From Acidimicrobiales bacterium (GTDB lineage Bacteria > Actinomycetota > Acidimicrobiia > Acidimicrobiales > Aldehydirespiratoraceae): a stretch of 42,003 nucleotides of DNA. Location: positions 1-42,003 of the forward strand of contig JAJCXY010000096.1 of NCBI GenBank assembly GCA_029263215.1, in the 5' to 3' direction. The number at the start of each line of letters is the position of its first letter. Position 1 is the first letter of the stretch. A program made the translations under genes and the position numbers. The notes beneath the pieces were generated by a model. It saw only the letters and a list, made by a program, of their open reading frames with translations, ran no database searches and was not told the origin of the DNA. Below are positions 1 to 7,421 of this stretch, piece by piece.

Positions 1-132
1 GGCGATGACGATGCGACGACCGAAGGTGAGTGACGGGATCTCTCCTCGTTGTACGCACTCGTAGGCTGAGGTCTTGGAGATGCCGAGAATCTCGGCGGCC
101 TCGGCGACGGTGAAGGTGAGTCGTGGTGTCAT
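1..132 (-). CDS. Excisionase-like HTH protein, partial (C-terminus cut by window edge)
   Basis: Not an annotated full gene: the 44 codons visible read leftward off the window. The start ATG at 132 is preceded by a strong GGAGG ribosome binding site. Residues about 7-42 form a MerR/excisionase-type helix-turn-helix (FTVAEAAEILGISKTSAYE, then a basic GEIPSLTFGRR turn typical of the wing of phage Xis/HTH_17 proteins). Such proteins bind arm sites of attachment sequences and steer the integrase towards excision. It lies 141 bp downstream of, and on the same strand as, a tyrosine recombinase, which supports an Xis role. The missing C-terminus prevents a firm family assignment. Confidence 0.8.
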   Translation of the reverse strand, partial: MTPRLTFTVAEAAEILGISKTSAYECVQRGEIPSLTFGRRIVIA

Positions 133-273
133 GGTTCCTCCTGGGAGATTGGGGACTCGACGGAGGAAGGCGCCCGGGGCGGGCCAGACGCGACACGGAT
201 TCCCGTGGTGCAGGACTGCACCAGCAACTGCACGGGATCGTGGTGCAGCGCTGTACGACAAGCGGAGGTGGTG

Positions 274-1422
274 TCAGCCATCCAGCACGGTGCCGATGTT
301 GCCGGCGGCCTGCTCGTCGGCGTGGTGGACGAAGTGGGCGTAGATGTCGAGTGTCGTCGAGGCGTCTGCGTGTCCGAGGCGACCGCTCACCGTTCGCACG
401 TCGGTGCCGCTCGCCAGCAGCGCGGTGGCGTTGAAGTGGCGGAGATCGTGCAGTCGCACGCCCGGCAGGCCACATCTCTCGCGTAGGCGAGTGAACGACA
501 GTGACACGTAGTCCGGCCGCCATGGCGACGAGTGGTCGGGCTCATGAGAAAACACGAACGCATCGGGTCCGAGGTCGCCGCCGCATCGTTCGATGAAGTC
601 GGCCACCGTTGTCCGATGTTCGAGGAGGATGTCGATCGTGCCCGAGTCCAGGGACAGCCGGCGCTCGGCGTGTGTCTTGGTGTCTTTCTCGACTACTCCC
701 CGGCTGCGGCTGTTGATGACGCTTCGCCGGATAGTCAGCGTGCCCGCCACCAGGTCGACTTCGTCCCAATGCAGCGCGCAGATCTCGCCCCGTCGGGCGC
801 CGGTCGATGCTGCCAGGCGGAGGAATACAGCGAGTGGAGGATTGGCCTCGCGGGCCCGCTCGATGAGCAGGCTGACGTCCTCGGGTGATGGGATCGTGTG
901 TTGCGGACGGCCCTTCGGCTGCGGTGGCGCGGAGACAGCTGCCGGATTGACGGCGATCCATCCCCACCGAACCGCCTGGGCGAGCGCAGTCCGTAACACG
1001 GCATGGATGCGCTTGACCGAGTTCGGTGCCAGAGGCTGCCCATCATGACCGTCCTGCCGGCGCAGCTCGATGTACCACGCGTCGAGATCCGCCGTACGCA
1101 ATCGCCGCAGCGGTATGTCGCCCCAACGGGGGAGGATCCGGCGGTCGAGTATCGATCGATAGCCGTCGGCGGTGGTAGGGGACCAGTCGAGCTCGCCTCG
1201 GGTGTACCAGGCTTCCACCAACTCGCGGACGGTGCCCGTTTTGGCGGTCACCACTCCGTCATCGACCTGGGCGACAAGACGGGCCAATTCTTTCTCGGCA
1301 TCACGCCGGGGGCCCTTCACCGTGCGCGAGATGTACTGCTTCTTGCCGGTTTCAGCGCTGCGACCTGCGTAGACCCTGAGCTCCCAACTCCGTTCTCCTC
1401 GCTTCCGCATCGACCCGGCCAT
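274..1422 (-). CDS. Tyrosine recombinase / integrase of an integrated element
   Basis: Site-specific tyrosine recombinase of 382 aa, the usual size for phage or actinomycete ICE integrases. The N-terminal part has an AP2-like arm-binding region (residues ~1-50) and a SAM-like core-binding domain (~65-160). The catalytic domain shows Arg in TGARRGEICALHW, Lys in the KTHAERR strand, HDLRHF (HxxR), LGHADASTT (H/W position) and the nucleophile Tyr in DIYAHF, so the active site looks intact. The start at 1422 has AGGA 8 nt upstream; an internal Met at 1410 is an alternative. Its N-terminal end lies about 100 bp from the 3' end of a tRNA-Arg gene, the classical attachment-site position, so the gene probably marks one end of an element that extends to the left. 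Confidence 0.95.
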   Translation of the reverse strand: MAGSMRKRGERSWELRVYAGRSAETGKKQYISRTVKGPRRDAEKELARLVAQVDDGVVTAKTGTVRELVEAWYTRGELDWSPTTADGYRSILDRRILPRWGDIPLRRLRTADLDAWYIELRRQDGHDGQPLAPNSVKRIHAVLRTALAQAVRWGWIAVNPAAVSAPPQPKGRPQHTIPSPEDVSLLIERAREANPPLAVFLRLAASTGARRGEICALHWDEVDLVAGTLTIRRSVINSRSRGVVEKDTKTHAERRLSLDSGTIDILLEHRTTVADFIERCGGDLGPDAFVFSHEPDHSSPWRPDYVSLSFTRLRERCGLPGVRLHDLRHFNATALLASGTDVRTVSGRLGHADASTTLDIYAHFVHHADEQAAGNIGTVLDG

Positions 1423-1518
1423 GGCCGCGATCCTTGCAGATGGATGGGCAAGGTGCCGCCAGGGATGGGCAACTCGGTGGATGGATCATTCCGCGCAGTG
1501 CGCTGACCAGGCGTTATG

Positions 1519-1593
1519 TGGCGCCCCCGGCAGGAATCGAACCTGCGCACACGGTTTAGGAAACCGATGCTCTATCCACTGAGCTACGGGGGC
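1519..1593 (-). tRNA. tRNA-Arg (anticodon CCT), probable integration target
   Basis: Read on the minus strand it folds into a full cloverleaf. The acceptor stem is GCCCCCG/CGGGGGC, followed by discriminator G and an encoded CCA (1521-1519). The D-arm begins TAGCTCAGTGG, the anticodon loop is TTCCTAA giving CCT (Arg, codon AGG), and the T-arm carries GTTCGAATC. The outermost anticodon-stem pair is T-T, the only defect seen. The 3' end faces the tyrosine recombinase at 274-1422, so this gene is the likely attB/attL. Confidence 0.96.
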
Positions 1594-1753
1594 AGACCGG
1601 AAGAGTTCGGCGCGCGAAAGCCCGGTCGGAGGATGAGCGTACTGGTGGCCGGCGGTGGGACGCGTCAGGTCCACCGTGCAGGATAAGTCGGCGGGTCCGG
1701 CTCGACTCTGCCGGTGTTTGCGACGGAGTGGGACCGACCGAATGGCGTGGGGG

Positions 1754-2527
1754 CTAGGCCTCGTAGGGGGAAGGTTCGGGAAACAGCTCGGCAAGAAAGG
1801 CCCGGAGACCGGCGGCGAGACCGAAATCACTGTGGTTGAGAAAGTTCCGTGACTGGACAAACGCCCGGAGCTGACTTCGGGTTCGACCAGGCCGGTATAT
1901 GGCGGCCCGGACACGGGCGGCTCGCAGGTTGACGGGCTGCGTGCTCCCTATGGAATTGAAGTAGAGCGAGTTGATGGCGTACCCGTCCGCCTTGCCATAG
2001 TCGTAGGCAAGCGTCGTTTCGGCGAATCTGTGTTTTGAATAGAGGACCGGAACGTGGCTTTCGTAGTTCAAGGTGGGAAGCCCGCGGCTCGCAAGCTCGC
2101 GACCGGTCCGGGTTATTCTCCGACCCCACTCTGAGGCTGGGAAGTCCTTCGTGCGAAGGATGTCCGGACGGGAATAGGGTCCCAGGTCGCTGCAAGAAGT
2201 TGGTCGCAGGAGATATTGATCGTCGCTAAAGCGCACGAAAGACTCCGAGAGTTCTGGCTCTATGCAGGCCCGGAGAACCTTCACGATGATGTTCGCATCC
2301 TTGTTGGAGGCGTAGGGATCGGGGAAAGGCAGGTGGCGGACGTTCCGCAGCCACGGGATGTCTTTGCCCACTACCCAAACGTTGCGCAACTCGGGGAAGA
2401 ATCGAGACACGCTCCGGAGGGAGAATCTGAGTTCGTTGTCGTCCCAGGGACTGCCTTCGCCGACAACATAGACAACGTCGACGGTCGGCTCGGCAAGCGT
2501 CGAGTCTGTGCGTGTCGTGAGTTTCAA
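1754..2527 (-). CDS. Stealth-family sugar-phosphate transferase-like protein
   Basis: Resembles the Stealth family, D-hexose-1-phosphate transferases of capsule or surface polysaccharide assembly. The CR1-like strand is VDVVYVVGEGSPW (~17-29); the CR2-like block has DNELRFSLRSV (~30-41), VWVVGKDIPWL and FVRFSDDQYLLRP (~98-110, the metal/sugar-phosphate site); the CR3-like block has YESHVPVLYSKHRFAE (~155-170). At 257 aa it is short for the family. The start is uncertain: this frame begins with TTG at 2527 and has no clear ribosome binding site. Codon use looks less GC-biased than in the neighbours, and the gene sits directly beside the tRNA integration site, so horizontal acquisition is plausible but not shown. 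Family assignment is moderate; sugar substrate unknown. Confidence 0.75.
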   Translation of the reverse strand: MKLTTRTDSTLAEPTVDVVYVVGEGSPWDDNELRFSLRSVSRFFPELRNVWVVGKDIPWLRNVRHLPFPDPYASNKDANIIVKVLRACIEPELSESFVRFSDDQYLLRPTSCSDLGPYSRPDILRTKDFPASEWGRRITRTGRELASRGLPTLNYESHVPVLYSKHRFAETTLAYDYGKADGYAINSLYFNSIGSTQPVNLRAARVRAAIYRPGRTRSQLRAFVQSRNFLNHSDFGLAAGLRAFLAELFPEPSPYEA

Positions 2528-2910
2528 ACATGCCTACTGACCTTGGGACTGTTGTCTTGGGCTCCGCAGTCGAGGGAGCGATCAGTGGTCAGTAGCACTA
2601 CATCCCATGGCGCTGGTGGGCAACCCGAACCCACCAACCAGGGCACGACCGTTTCGTTTCCGGGTCCCGCAAGTCGAGCGTCTCGCCGAGAACAACAGTG
2701 AGCGGCCGGGAGACAGGAACCCGACCGCTGCACTGGCTGGCTGGAAATCGATCGGGTGGGACAGAACCCGACCGAACTCATGGAGGTGTTCATTTGCGAC
2801 CTGGAGACCGTGGCCGCACCCCGTGTATCGACACGCGTTGATCGCTTCCTCAGAGGCCAAGGACACAAATCGGGAGGGTCTCACTCCCCGAAGGTCTGAT
2901 CCCTTGGGGC
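2528..2910. other. Non-coding stretch between Stealth-like gene and response regulator
   Basis: No convincing gene. Overlapping short frames on both strands have poor composition, no homology I recognise and no ribosome binding site. Two small hairpins are visible: GGTGGG..CCCACC near 2618-2638 and an imperfect ATCGGGT..ACCCGA stem near 2749-2775. They lie downstream of the response regulator (minus strand) and could be its 3' end signals. Confidence 0.5.
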
Positions 2911-3582
2911 TCAGCCGCCGCGTTGGAGCGGAGTGTCGGCGTTGCGACGTGCGGTCAACTGGGTGGAGAAGACCGCGGCTTCGGTTCGGGTGTCCATGTG
3001 GAGCTTCTTCAGCATCGTCGACACATAGTTCTTCACTGTCTTTTCCGACAGGTGAAGGCGGCCGCCGATTTGTCGATTGGTGAGGCCTTCGGCCACCAGT
3101 TCAAGGAGTTCGCGTTCGCGGTCGCTCAGCTCGGCGAGGCGTTCCTCATCTTCGGATTGGCCCGAACGAAGCCGATCGAACATGCGATCGGTGAGACGAG
3201 GATCCACCAGCGACTGGCCGGCGTGGACACCACGGACCGATCTGACGAGTTCGTCGCCGCCCACCCGCTTCAGGACGTAGCCGGCCGCGCCGGCATTGAT
3301 GGCGGCGAAGAGAGTTTCGTCGTCGGAAAACGATGTGAGCACCAGGATTCGCACCTCGGGTGCGTATTGGCGGAGTGCCTCACATACTTCGACGCCGTTG
3401 CCGTCGGGTAACACGATGTCGACCATCGCCACATCGGGCTTCAGCGCCACGATCTGCTTTACGCCGTCGGCGACGGTGCCTGCTTCTCCGATCACCTCGA
3501 GATCATCTTCAATCGAGAGGATGTCGCGTAGACCTCGGCGGACCATCTCGTGGTCATCGAGGAGGAAGACCTGAATCGTCAT
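2911..3582 (-). CDS. NarL/FixJ-family response regulator (REC + LuxR-type HTH)
   Basis: Cytoplasmic two-component transcription factor of 223 aa. The receiver domain (~1-120) has acidic DDHE at 9-12, the phospho-acceptor Asp in VAMVDIVLPDGNG, Thr/Ser in LVLTSFSDD and Lys in GYVLKRVGG. The C-terminal HTH (~150-210) has LSDRERELLELVAEGLTNRQ and LSEKTVKNYVSTMLKKL, close to DevR/DosR-type regulators. It is divergent from a PAS histidine kinase starting at 3829; the 246-bp gap between them contains DevR-box-like elements and an inverted repeat, suggesting autoregulation. The kinase is the obvious partner by position, although NarL-type regulators usually pair with HisKA_3 kinases and this one has a different H-box. 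Confidence 0.95.
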   Translation of the reverse strand: MTIQVFLLDDHEMVRRGLRDILSIEDDLEVIGEAGTVADGVKQIVALKPDVAMVDIVLPDGNGVEVCEALRQYAPEVRILVLTSFSDDETLFAAINAGAAGYVLKRVGGDELVRSVRGVHAGQSLVDPRLTDRMFDRLRSGQSEDEERLAELSDRERELLELVAEGLTNRQIGGRLHLSEKTVKNYVSTMLKKLHMDTRTEAAVFSTQLTARRNADTPLQRGG

Positions 3583-3679
3583 TGGAGTTCCTTGTCTCTT
3601 CCGGGCGCTGTCTCACGCACCCGCTATGGATTCAGTCGGCGGTTCGAGGTCAGGTTCAAGGCGAACTGCTCCATATGCC

Positions 3680-3740
3680 AGGACTTTCTGCTCTTCGGGA
3701 CCAGTGACCTCCATCACGTAAGTCCGGGGACCAAATTCCT
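3680..3740. promoter_or_regulatory. Three DevR/DosR-box-like elements between regulator and kinase
   Basis: Compared with the published mycobacterial DevR box GGGACTTTNGNCCC, positions 3680-3693 (AGGACTTTCTGCTC) match 9 of 12 defined bases, 3697-3710 (GGGACCAGTGACCT) 8 of 12, and 3727-3740 (GGGACCAAATTCCT) 7 of 12. They lie between a divergent NarL-type regulator and its kinase. This is a pattern match by eye only; the three spacings (17 and 30 bp) are not those of a known tandem box. Confidence 0.4.
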
Positions 3741-3783
3741 ACCAACTCATCAAGGCGGCGGTGGGCGCGGCCGATTGGTAGGA
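3737..3783. repeat. 9-bp perfect inverted repeat upstream of kinase gene
   Basis: TCCTACCAA at 3737-3745 is repeated in inverse as TTGGTAGGA at 3775-3783, with 29 bp between. The right arm ends 45 bp before the kinase start codon at 3829. It may be an operator pair or a stem in the 5' UTR. Confidence 0.55.
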
Positions 3784-3828
3784 GTTGAACGGCCGTGATG
3801 GGTGGCTGTTCGATGCGGGAGTAGAGAG

Positions 3829-5676
3829 ATGACGGATCTGAGCTCGAAAACCGTAGACGTGGCCGGCGGGTCTGCGTCTACCGCCGCCATCAACCGAGCC
3901 GCGCTGGAGCAGGCCTCGGAATTCTGCACGCTCAGCGATTCGAACGGCGATGTGTTGTGGGTTTCGCCCGCGGTGACCGCGGTGCTCGGCTACAACCCTG
4001 ATGAGTTCCTGGCCGCGTCGGCCTGGTCGCTCGTGCATCACGACGACATCGAGCGTGTGCGTAGCGTGTCGGCCGACCTCGTCGAGGACGTGGGCGGCAG
4101 GCGCCGCGTGCAGTACCGGGCCCGGCATGCCGACGACAGCTGGCGTTGGATCGAAGCGGTGAGCTCCAACCTGCTCGACCGTCGCGGTGTCGAAGGAATC
4201 GTCACCACCCTCCGAGACGTAACCAGCCGCGTCATGGCGAAGCGCCGGCTCTCTCAGAGCGAACGCAGGCTTCGATCCATTGTCTCGAGTGCGGGCGACG
4301 TGATCGCCATCCTCGATGAACGCGGCAGCGTCGACTACATCACCCCCACCGTGGCGACCCTGCTTCAGCGCTCGGCCACGGTGATGCAGGAGGACTGGAT
4401 CAGCTACGTCCATCCCGAAGATCTCGATGACATGCTCAGCCTGTTCGGTACTGCCCTCGAGGATCCCGGGATCACCAAGGGTCCCATCGACATGCGTCTA
4501 TTGCGCGGCGACGGCGAGTGGCTCACCGTGGAAACGCTGTTCACCGACTACCGCACCGATCCGATCGTGCGGGGGATCGTGCTCAATGCCCGAGACGTGA
4601 CCGGCCGCCGCCGCATCGAGGTGTCGGAGCGAAGCAGTCAGAAGATCTTCAACGCCCTCGTCGAGATGGCGCCGGTCGGGATCTTCCTGACGGACGCTTC
4701 CGGTGAATGGACCTATGTAAACGCTCGAATCGCCGCCGACTTCGACACCACTCCCGGAGCCCTACTCGGCACCGGTTGGATGAAACTCTTCGATGCTGCC
4801 GACGTGGTGCGGCTGCGCAGTGAGTTGGCTCGATGGGACGGACAAGGCCGATACGTCACCGAGATTCGCACGCGGACCAGCCCTGATGCCCGCGAGCTAC
4901 GGCTCACCCTCAGCCGACCCCAGGCCGACGAAGAACAACTCGGCGCAGTCGGCACCCTCGAGGATGTCACCAGTCGTCGTGGTCTCGAAGAGATGCTGCT
5001 CGATGGTGCCGCCCTCGGTTCGGTGGCCGGCGTCGTCGGTAGCGCAGCTCACGATCTGCACAACCTGTTGGCTTCGATCGGATTCCAGCTTGGTGTGCTC
5101 GACCTCCCCAACGATGCCGCCAACGAGGCGATCGATCGTGCTTGTGACATCACCGAAGACCTGATGGCCATGAGCCGCCCGAGCCGCAATCGTGTCGGTC
5201 CGGTCGAGGTCGGCGACGTCATCGCCGGTCTGGCCGACATGCTCCGGGTACTGGTCGAGCATCAGGCCGACCTTGCGTTCATCGACAGTTCAGATGGCCG
5301 CCTCTCGGCAGCCGACCGATCGGGGTTGGAACGGGTCGTCACCAACCTCGTCGTCAACGCCCGAGATGCGGTGGAACCGCGCGGCAAGATCGCGGTCGAG
5401 GTTGCCGTGGTCGATGTGGCCGACGGAGATCAGGAGGCGCTGTCGGCCGGGCTCCATGTGGCGATCTCGGTAGTCGACAACGGTTGTGGTGTGGCCGACG
5501 TCTTCAGGGCACGGATGTTCGAGCCCTACTTCACCACCAAGGAAGACGGCAACGGAATCGGGCTCGCGGCCTCTCGGCGCACGGTGCGGGCGTGGGGCGG
5601 CGACATCGGTGTGGAGTCGGTGGAGGGCAAGGGCACCTCGATGACCGTCTACCTACCTGTCATCGATCCCGACTGA
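3829..5676 (+). CDS. Soluble sensor histidine kinase with three PAS domains
   Basis: Protein of 615 aa from ATG 3829 (GGGAG upstream); a GTG at 3802 is an alternative start. No transmembrane segment is evident, so it probably senses a cytoplasmic signal. Three PAS domains can be read: ~25-140 (ends in TLRDVTSR), ~145-275 (ends in NARDVTGRRR) and ~285-400 (ends in TLEDVTSRRG). The H-box is GSAAHDLHNLLASI (~412-425), of the NtrB-like type. The ATPase domain has N-box NLVVNARDAV, G1 VVDNGCGV, F-box FEPYFTTKEDG and G2 GNGIGLAASR, all intact. It is divergent from the NarL-type regulator at 2911-3582 and most likely phosphorylates it. Signal unknown. Confidence 0.93.
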   Translation: MTDLSSKTVDVAGGSASTAAINRAALEQASEFCTLSDSNGDVLWVSPAVTAVLGYNPDEFLAASAWSLVHHDDIERVRSVSADLVEDVGGRRRVQYRARHADDSWRWIEAVSSNLLDRRGVEGIVTTLRDVTSRVMAKRRLSQSERRLRSIVSSAGDVIAILDERGSVDYITPTVATLLQRSATVMQEDWISYVHPEDLDDMLSLFGTALEDPGITKGPIDMRLLRGDGEWLTVETLFTDYRTDPIVRGIVLNARDVTGRRRIEVSERSSQKIFNALVEMAPVGIFLTDASGEWTYVNARIAADFDTTPGALLGTGWMKLFDAADVVRLRSELARWDGQGRYVTEIRTRTSPDARELRLTLSRPQADEEQLGAVGTLEDVTSRRGLEEMLLDGAALGSVAGVVGSAAHDLHNLLASIGFQLGVLDLPNDAANEAIDRACDITEDLMAMSRPSRNRVGPVEVGDVIAGLADMLRVLVEHQADLAFIDSSDGRLSAADRSGLERVVTNLVVNARDAVEPRGKIAVEVAVVDVADGDQEALSAGLHVAISVVDNGCGVADVFRARMFEPYFTTKEDGNGIGLAASRRTVRAWGGDIGVESVEGKGTSMTVYLPVIDPD

Positions 5677-5679
5677 TCG

Positions 5680-6456
5680 TCAGCGCCCCTGCCAGCGAGG
5701 CGGACGCTTCTCCCGCCAGGCCTCGCGGCCCTCGGCGGTGTCTTCGCTCGCTCCGACAACGCGACGCATCGTCTCGCCCATACGCACCGCATCGGTCCAC
5801 GGCAGCTTCTGGCCTCGGTGGGCCATCTCATTGGTGGCCTTCACCGCAAGTGGTGCGCCCTGGCACAGGCGCCCGGCCAAGGCTCGGGCTTCGCGGAGCA
5901 GGTCGTGGTGGGGGAACACCCTCCACGCGAGCCCGATCTCCTTCGCGTGGGTGGCATCGATGGAGTCGCCGGTGAGCAGTAACTCCAGTGCGTCGGGCAT
6001 GGAAACTCGATCGGGAAGTCGGAGCGCGCCGACGATCGTGGCGACCCCGATGGTTACCTCCGGGTAGGCGAACGAGGCCCGCTCGCTGGCCAGCACAAAA
6101 TCACACGTGAGGGCGGCGGTGAGTCCGTAGCCGATGCACGGGCCGTTCACCGCCGCGATCGTGGGCTTCCATATCTCCATGCCGCTCTCGAAGGTTGTGA
6201 TGGTGGGCCACTCCCAGAACGATCCCGGCCAGTTGCCTGTTGAGCCCTCGCCATCGCGCAGGTCTGCGCCCGCGCAGAACGCTTTGCCCGCGCCGGTCAC
6301 GATCCCAACCCAAGCCTCTTCGTCCTCGCGAAACCGCGTCCAGGCGGCATCGAGCGACTCGCGCATCGAACCATTGACCGCGTTCAATGCTTCGGGTCGG
6401 TTGTATGTGATCGTGGCGACGTGACCGTCGCGTTCGTAGCTTGCTTCCTCACCCAT
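5680..6456 (-). CDS. Enoyl-CoA hydratase/isomerase family protein (crotonase fold)
   Basis: Acyl-CoA-modifying enzyme of 258 aa, the normal crotonase size. Oxyanion-hole elements are AFCAGADLRD (~60-70) and NGPCIGYGLTAAL (~107-119); the acidic catalytic segment is FAYPEVTIGVATIVGALRLP (~133-152). The PEVTIGVA variant differs from the usual PEVxLGxxPGAGG, so the exact reaction (hydration, isomerisation or other) cannot be fixed. Start chosen at ATG 6456, where the crotonase alignment begins; the frame is open further upstream but that stretch overlaps the divergent OsmC gene. The stop is 3 bp from the kinase stop (convergent). Confidence 0.92.
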   Translation of the reverse strand: MGEEASYERDGHVATITYNRPEALNAVNGSMRESLDAAWTRFREDEEAWVGIVTGAGKAFCAGADLRDGEGSTGNWPGSFWEWPTITTFESGMEIWKPTIAAVNGPCIGYGLTAALTCDFVLASERASFAYPEVTIGVATIVGALRLPDRVSMPDALELLLTGDSIDATHAKEIGLAWRVFPHHDLLREARALAGRLCQGAPLAVKATNEMAHRGQKLPWTDAVRMGETMRRVVGASEDTAEGREAWREKRPPRWQGR

Positions 6457-6471
6457 GGCCCCAGCATTCCC

Positions 6472-6477
6472 TACGCT
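6472..6477 (+). promoter_or_regulatory. -10 element (TACGCT), leaderless OsmC-like gene
   Basis: TACGCT ends 7 nt before the ATG at 6485 and no ribosome binding site precedes that ATG. The spacing puts the transcript start on the A of ATG, the known leaderless arrangement of Actinomycetota. Confidence 0.55.
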
Positions 6478-6484
6478 GCGGTCC

Positions 6485-6916
6485 ATGGCCACGATCACTG
6501 CAGACCTCACCAGCGGCTTCGCCGTGAAAATCCGCGACGGCGACCATGTTTGGCATGCCGACGAACCCACCGACCTGGGCGGTACCGACACTGGTCCCAA
6601 CCCCTATTCGCTGCTGCTCGGTGCGGTGGCCGCGTGCACCGCGATCACCTTGTCGATGTATTGCCAGCGAAAGGGTTGGGACCTCCATTCGGTCTCGGCT
6701 CAATATCAGCACGACAAGGTGCATGCCGACGACTGCAAGGATTGCGACGATGACCTGACGGGTTACATCGACCGGATCCGAAGCGAAATCTTCATCGAAG
6801 GAAATTTCGATGAAGATCAGCGCAAGCGGCTCAGCGCCATCGCCCAGAAGTGCCCGGTGCACAAGACGGTGGCCAACGGCGCAGAATTCACCACCGAGTG
6901 CATCTTCGTCGGCTGA
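6485..6916 (+). CDS. OsmC/Ohr-family protein
   Basis: Protein of 143 aa with the OsmC fold: an N-terminal strand pair with GTDTGPNPYSLLLGAVAACTAITLSMY (first redox Cys, ~50), and the second Cys in AQKCPVHKTV (~123). Members reduce organic or fatty-acid hydroperoxides using the two cysteines. The central insert with DDCKDCDDDL (~83-92) contributes two extra cysteines and is seen in a subset of OsmC proteins. Start at 6485 is chosen over the in-frame ATG at 6455 because the family alignment begins here and a -10 box lies 7 nt upstream. It is divergent from the crotonase, 28 bp between starts. Confidence 0.93.
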   Translation: MATITADLTSGFAVKIRDGDHVWHADEPTDLGGTDTGPNPYSLLLGAVAACTAITLSMYCQRKGWDLHSVSAQYQHDKVHADDCKDCDDDLTGYIDRIRSEIFIEGNFDEDQRKRLSAIAQKCPVHKTVANGAEFTTECIFVG

Positions 6917-6932
6917 TCGCCGCCAAGTCTGA

Positions 6933-7298
6933 TCAGCGACTGGCGAGGTTGTCGCGAATCTCGGTGAGCAGATCGACCTCGGACGGGCCGGACGGAGCGG
7001 CCTCTTCCTCTTCATCCTTGCTGGCGTTGTAGGCCTTGAGAACGAAGAACACGGCCAGAGCCACGAAGAAGAAGCTCACCATGGCAGTGAGGACCGAGCC
7101 GTAGAAGATCGGCGTGTCGCTGATGTCGAAGGTGAGCGAATCGAAATTGGGCTCACCGAAGATGGCGGCCACGATCTGCATGATCACTCCGTCGACGACA
7201 CGGTCGATGATCGGCTTGAACGCGGTGGCCATGATCACTGCCACCGCCAGGTCGACGATGCTGCCCTTGTTGATGAAATCCTTGAATTCCTGAAGCAC
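6933..7298 (-). CDS. mscL: Large-conductance mechanosensitive channel MscL
   Basis: Inner-membrane channel that opens under membrane tension to release solutes in hypo-osmotic shock. The 121-aa product starts VLQEFKDFINKGSIVDLAVAV, matching the amphipathic S1 helix and TM1 of MscL; TM2 is VLTAMVSFFFVALAVFFVLKAYN (~68-92); the C-terminal helix is EVDLLTEIRDNLASR. The GTG start at 7298 is set by the conserved N-terminus and an AAAGGA site 8 nt upstream. TM1 is typical but the pore region reads AVIMATAFKPIIDRVV rather than the more usual GVIIGAAFGKIV. Convergent with the OsmC-like gene, 16 bp apart. Confidence 0.95.
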   Translation of the reverse strand: MLQEFKDFINKGSIVDLAVAVIMATAFKPIIDRVVDGVIMQIVAAIFGEPNFDSLTFDISDTPIFYGSVLTAMVSFFFVALAVFFVLKAYNASKDEEEEAAPSGPSEVDLLTEIRDNLASR

Positions 7299-7421
7299 GT
7301 GGCTGTCCTTTCGGGTTGGTGCCCCAGACCCTATGACAGGTGTCTCAGCCGCTCCAGAACGACTGTCTGACACTGCGTGGCTAAGGTCGAAGTGTCAGCC
7401 CCAGCACAAGAAGGTGACGCC

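Noticed and set aside
2524..2868. 114-aa minus-strand frame upstream of the Stealth-like gene
   Set aside because: No ribosome binding site, atypical composition rich in Ser, Arg, Cys and Pro, and no family likeness.
5680..6600. Longer crotonase product starting at 6600
   Set aside because: The extra N-terminus lies over the divergent OsmC gene and has no crotonase similarity; ATG 6456 fits the family start.
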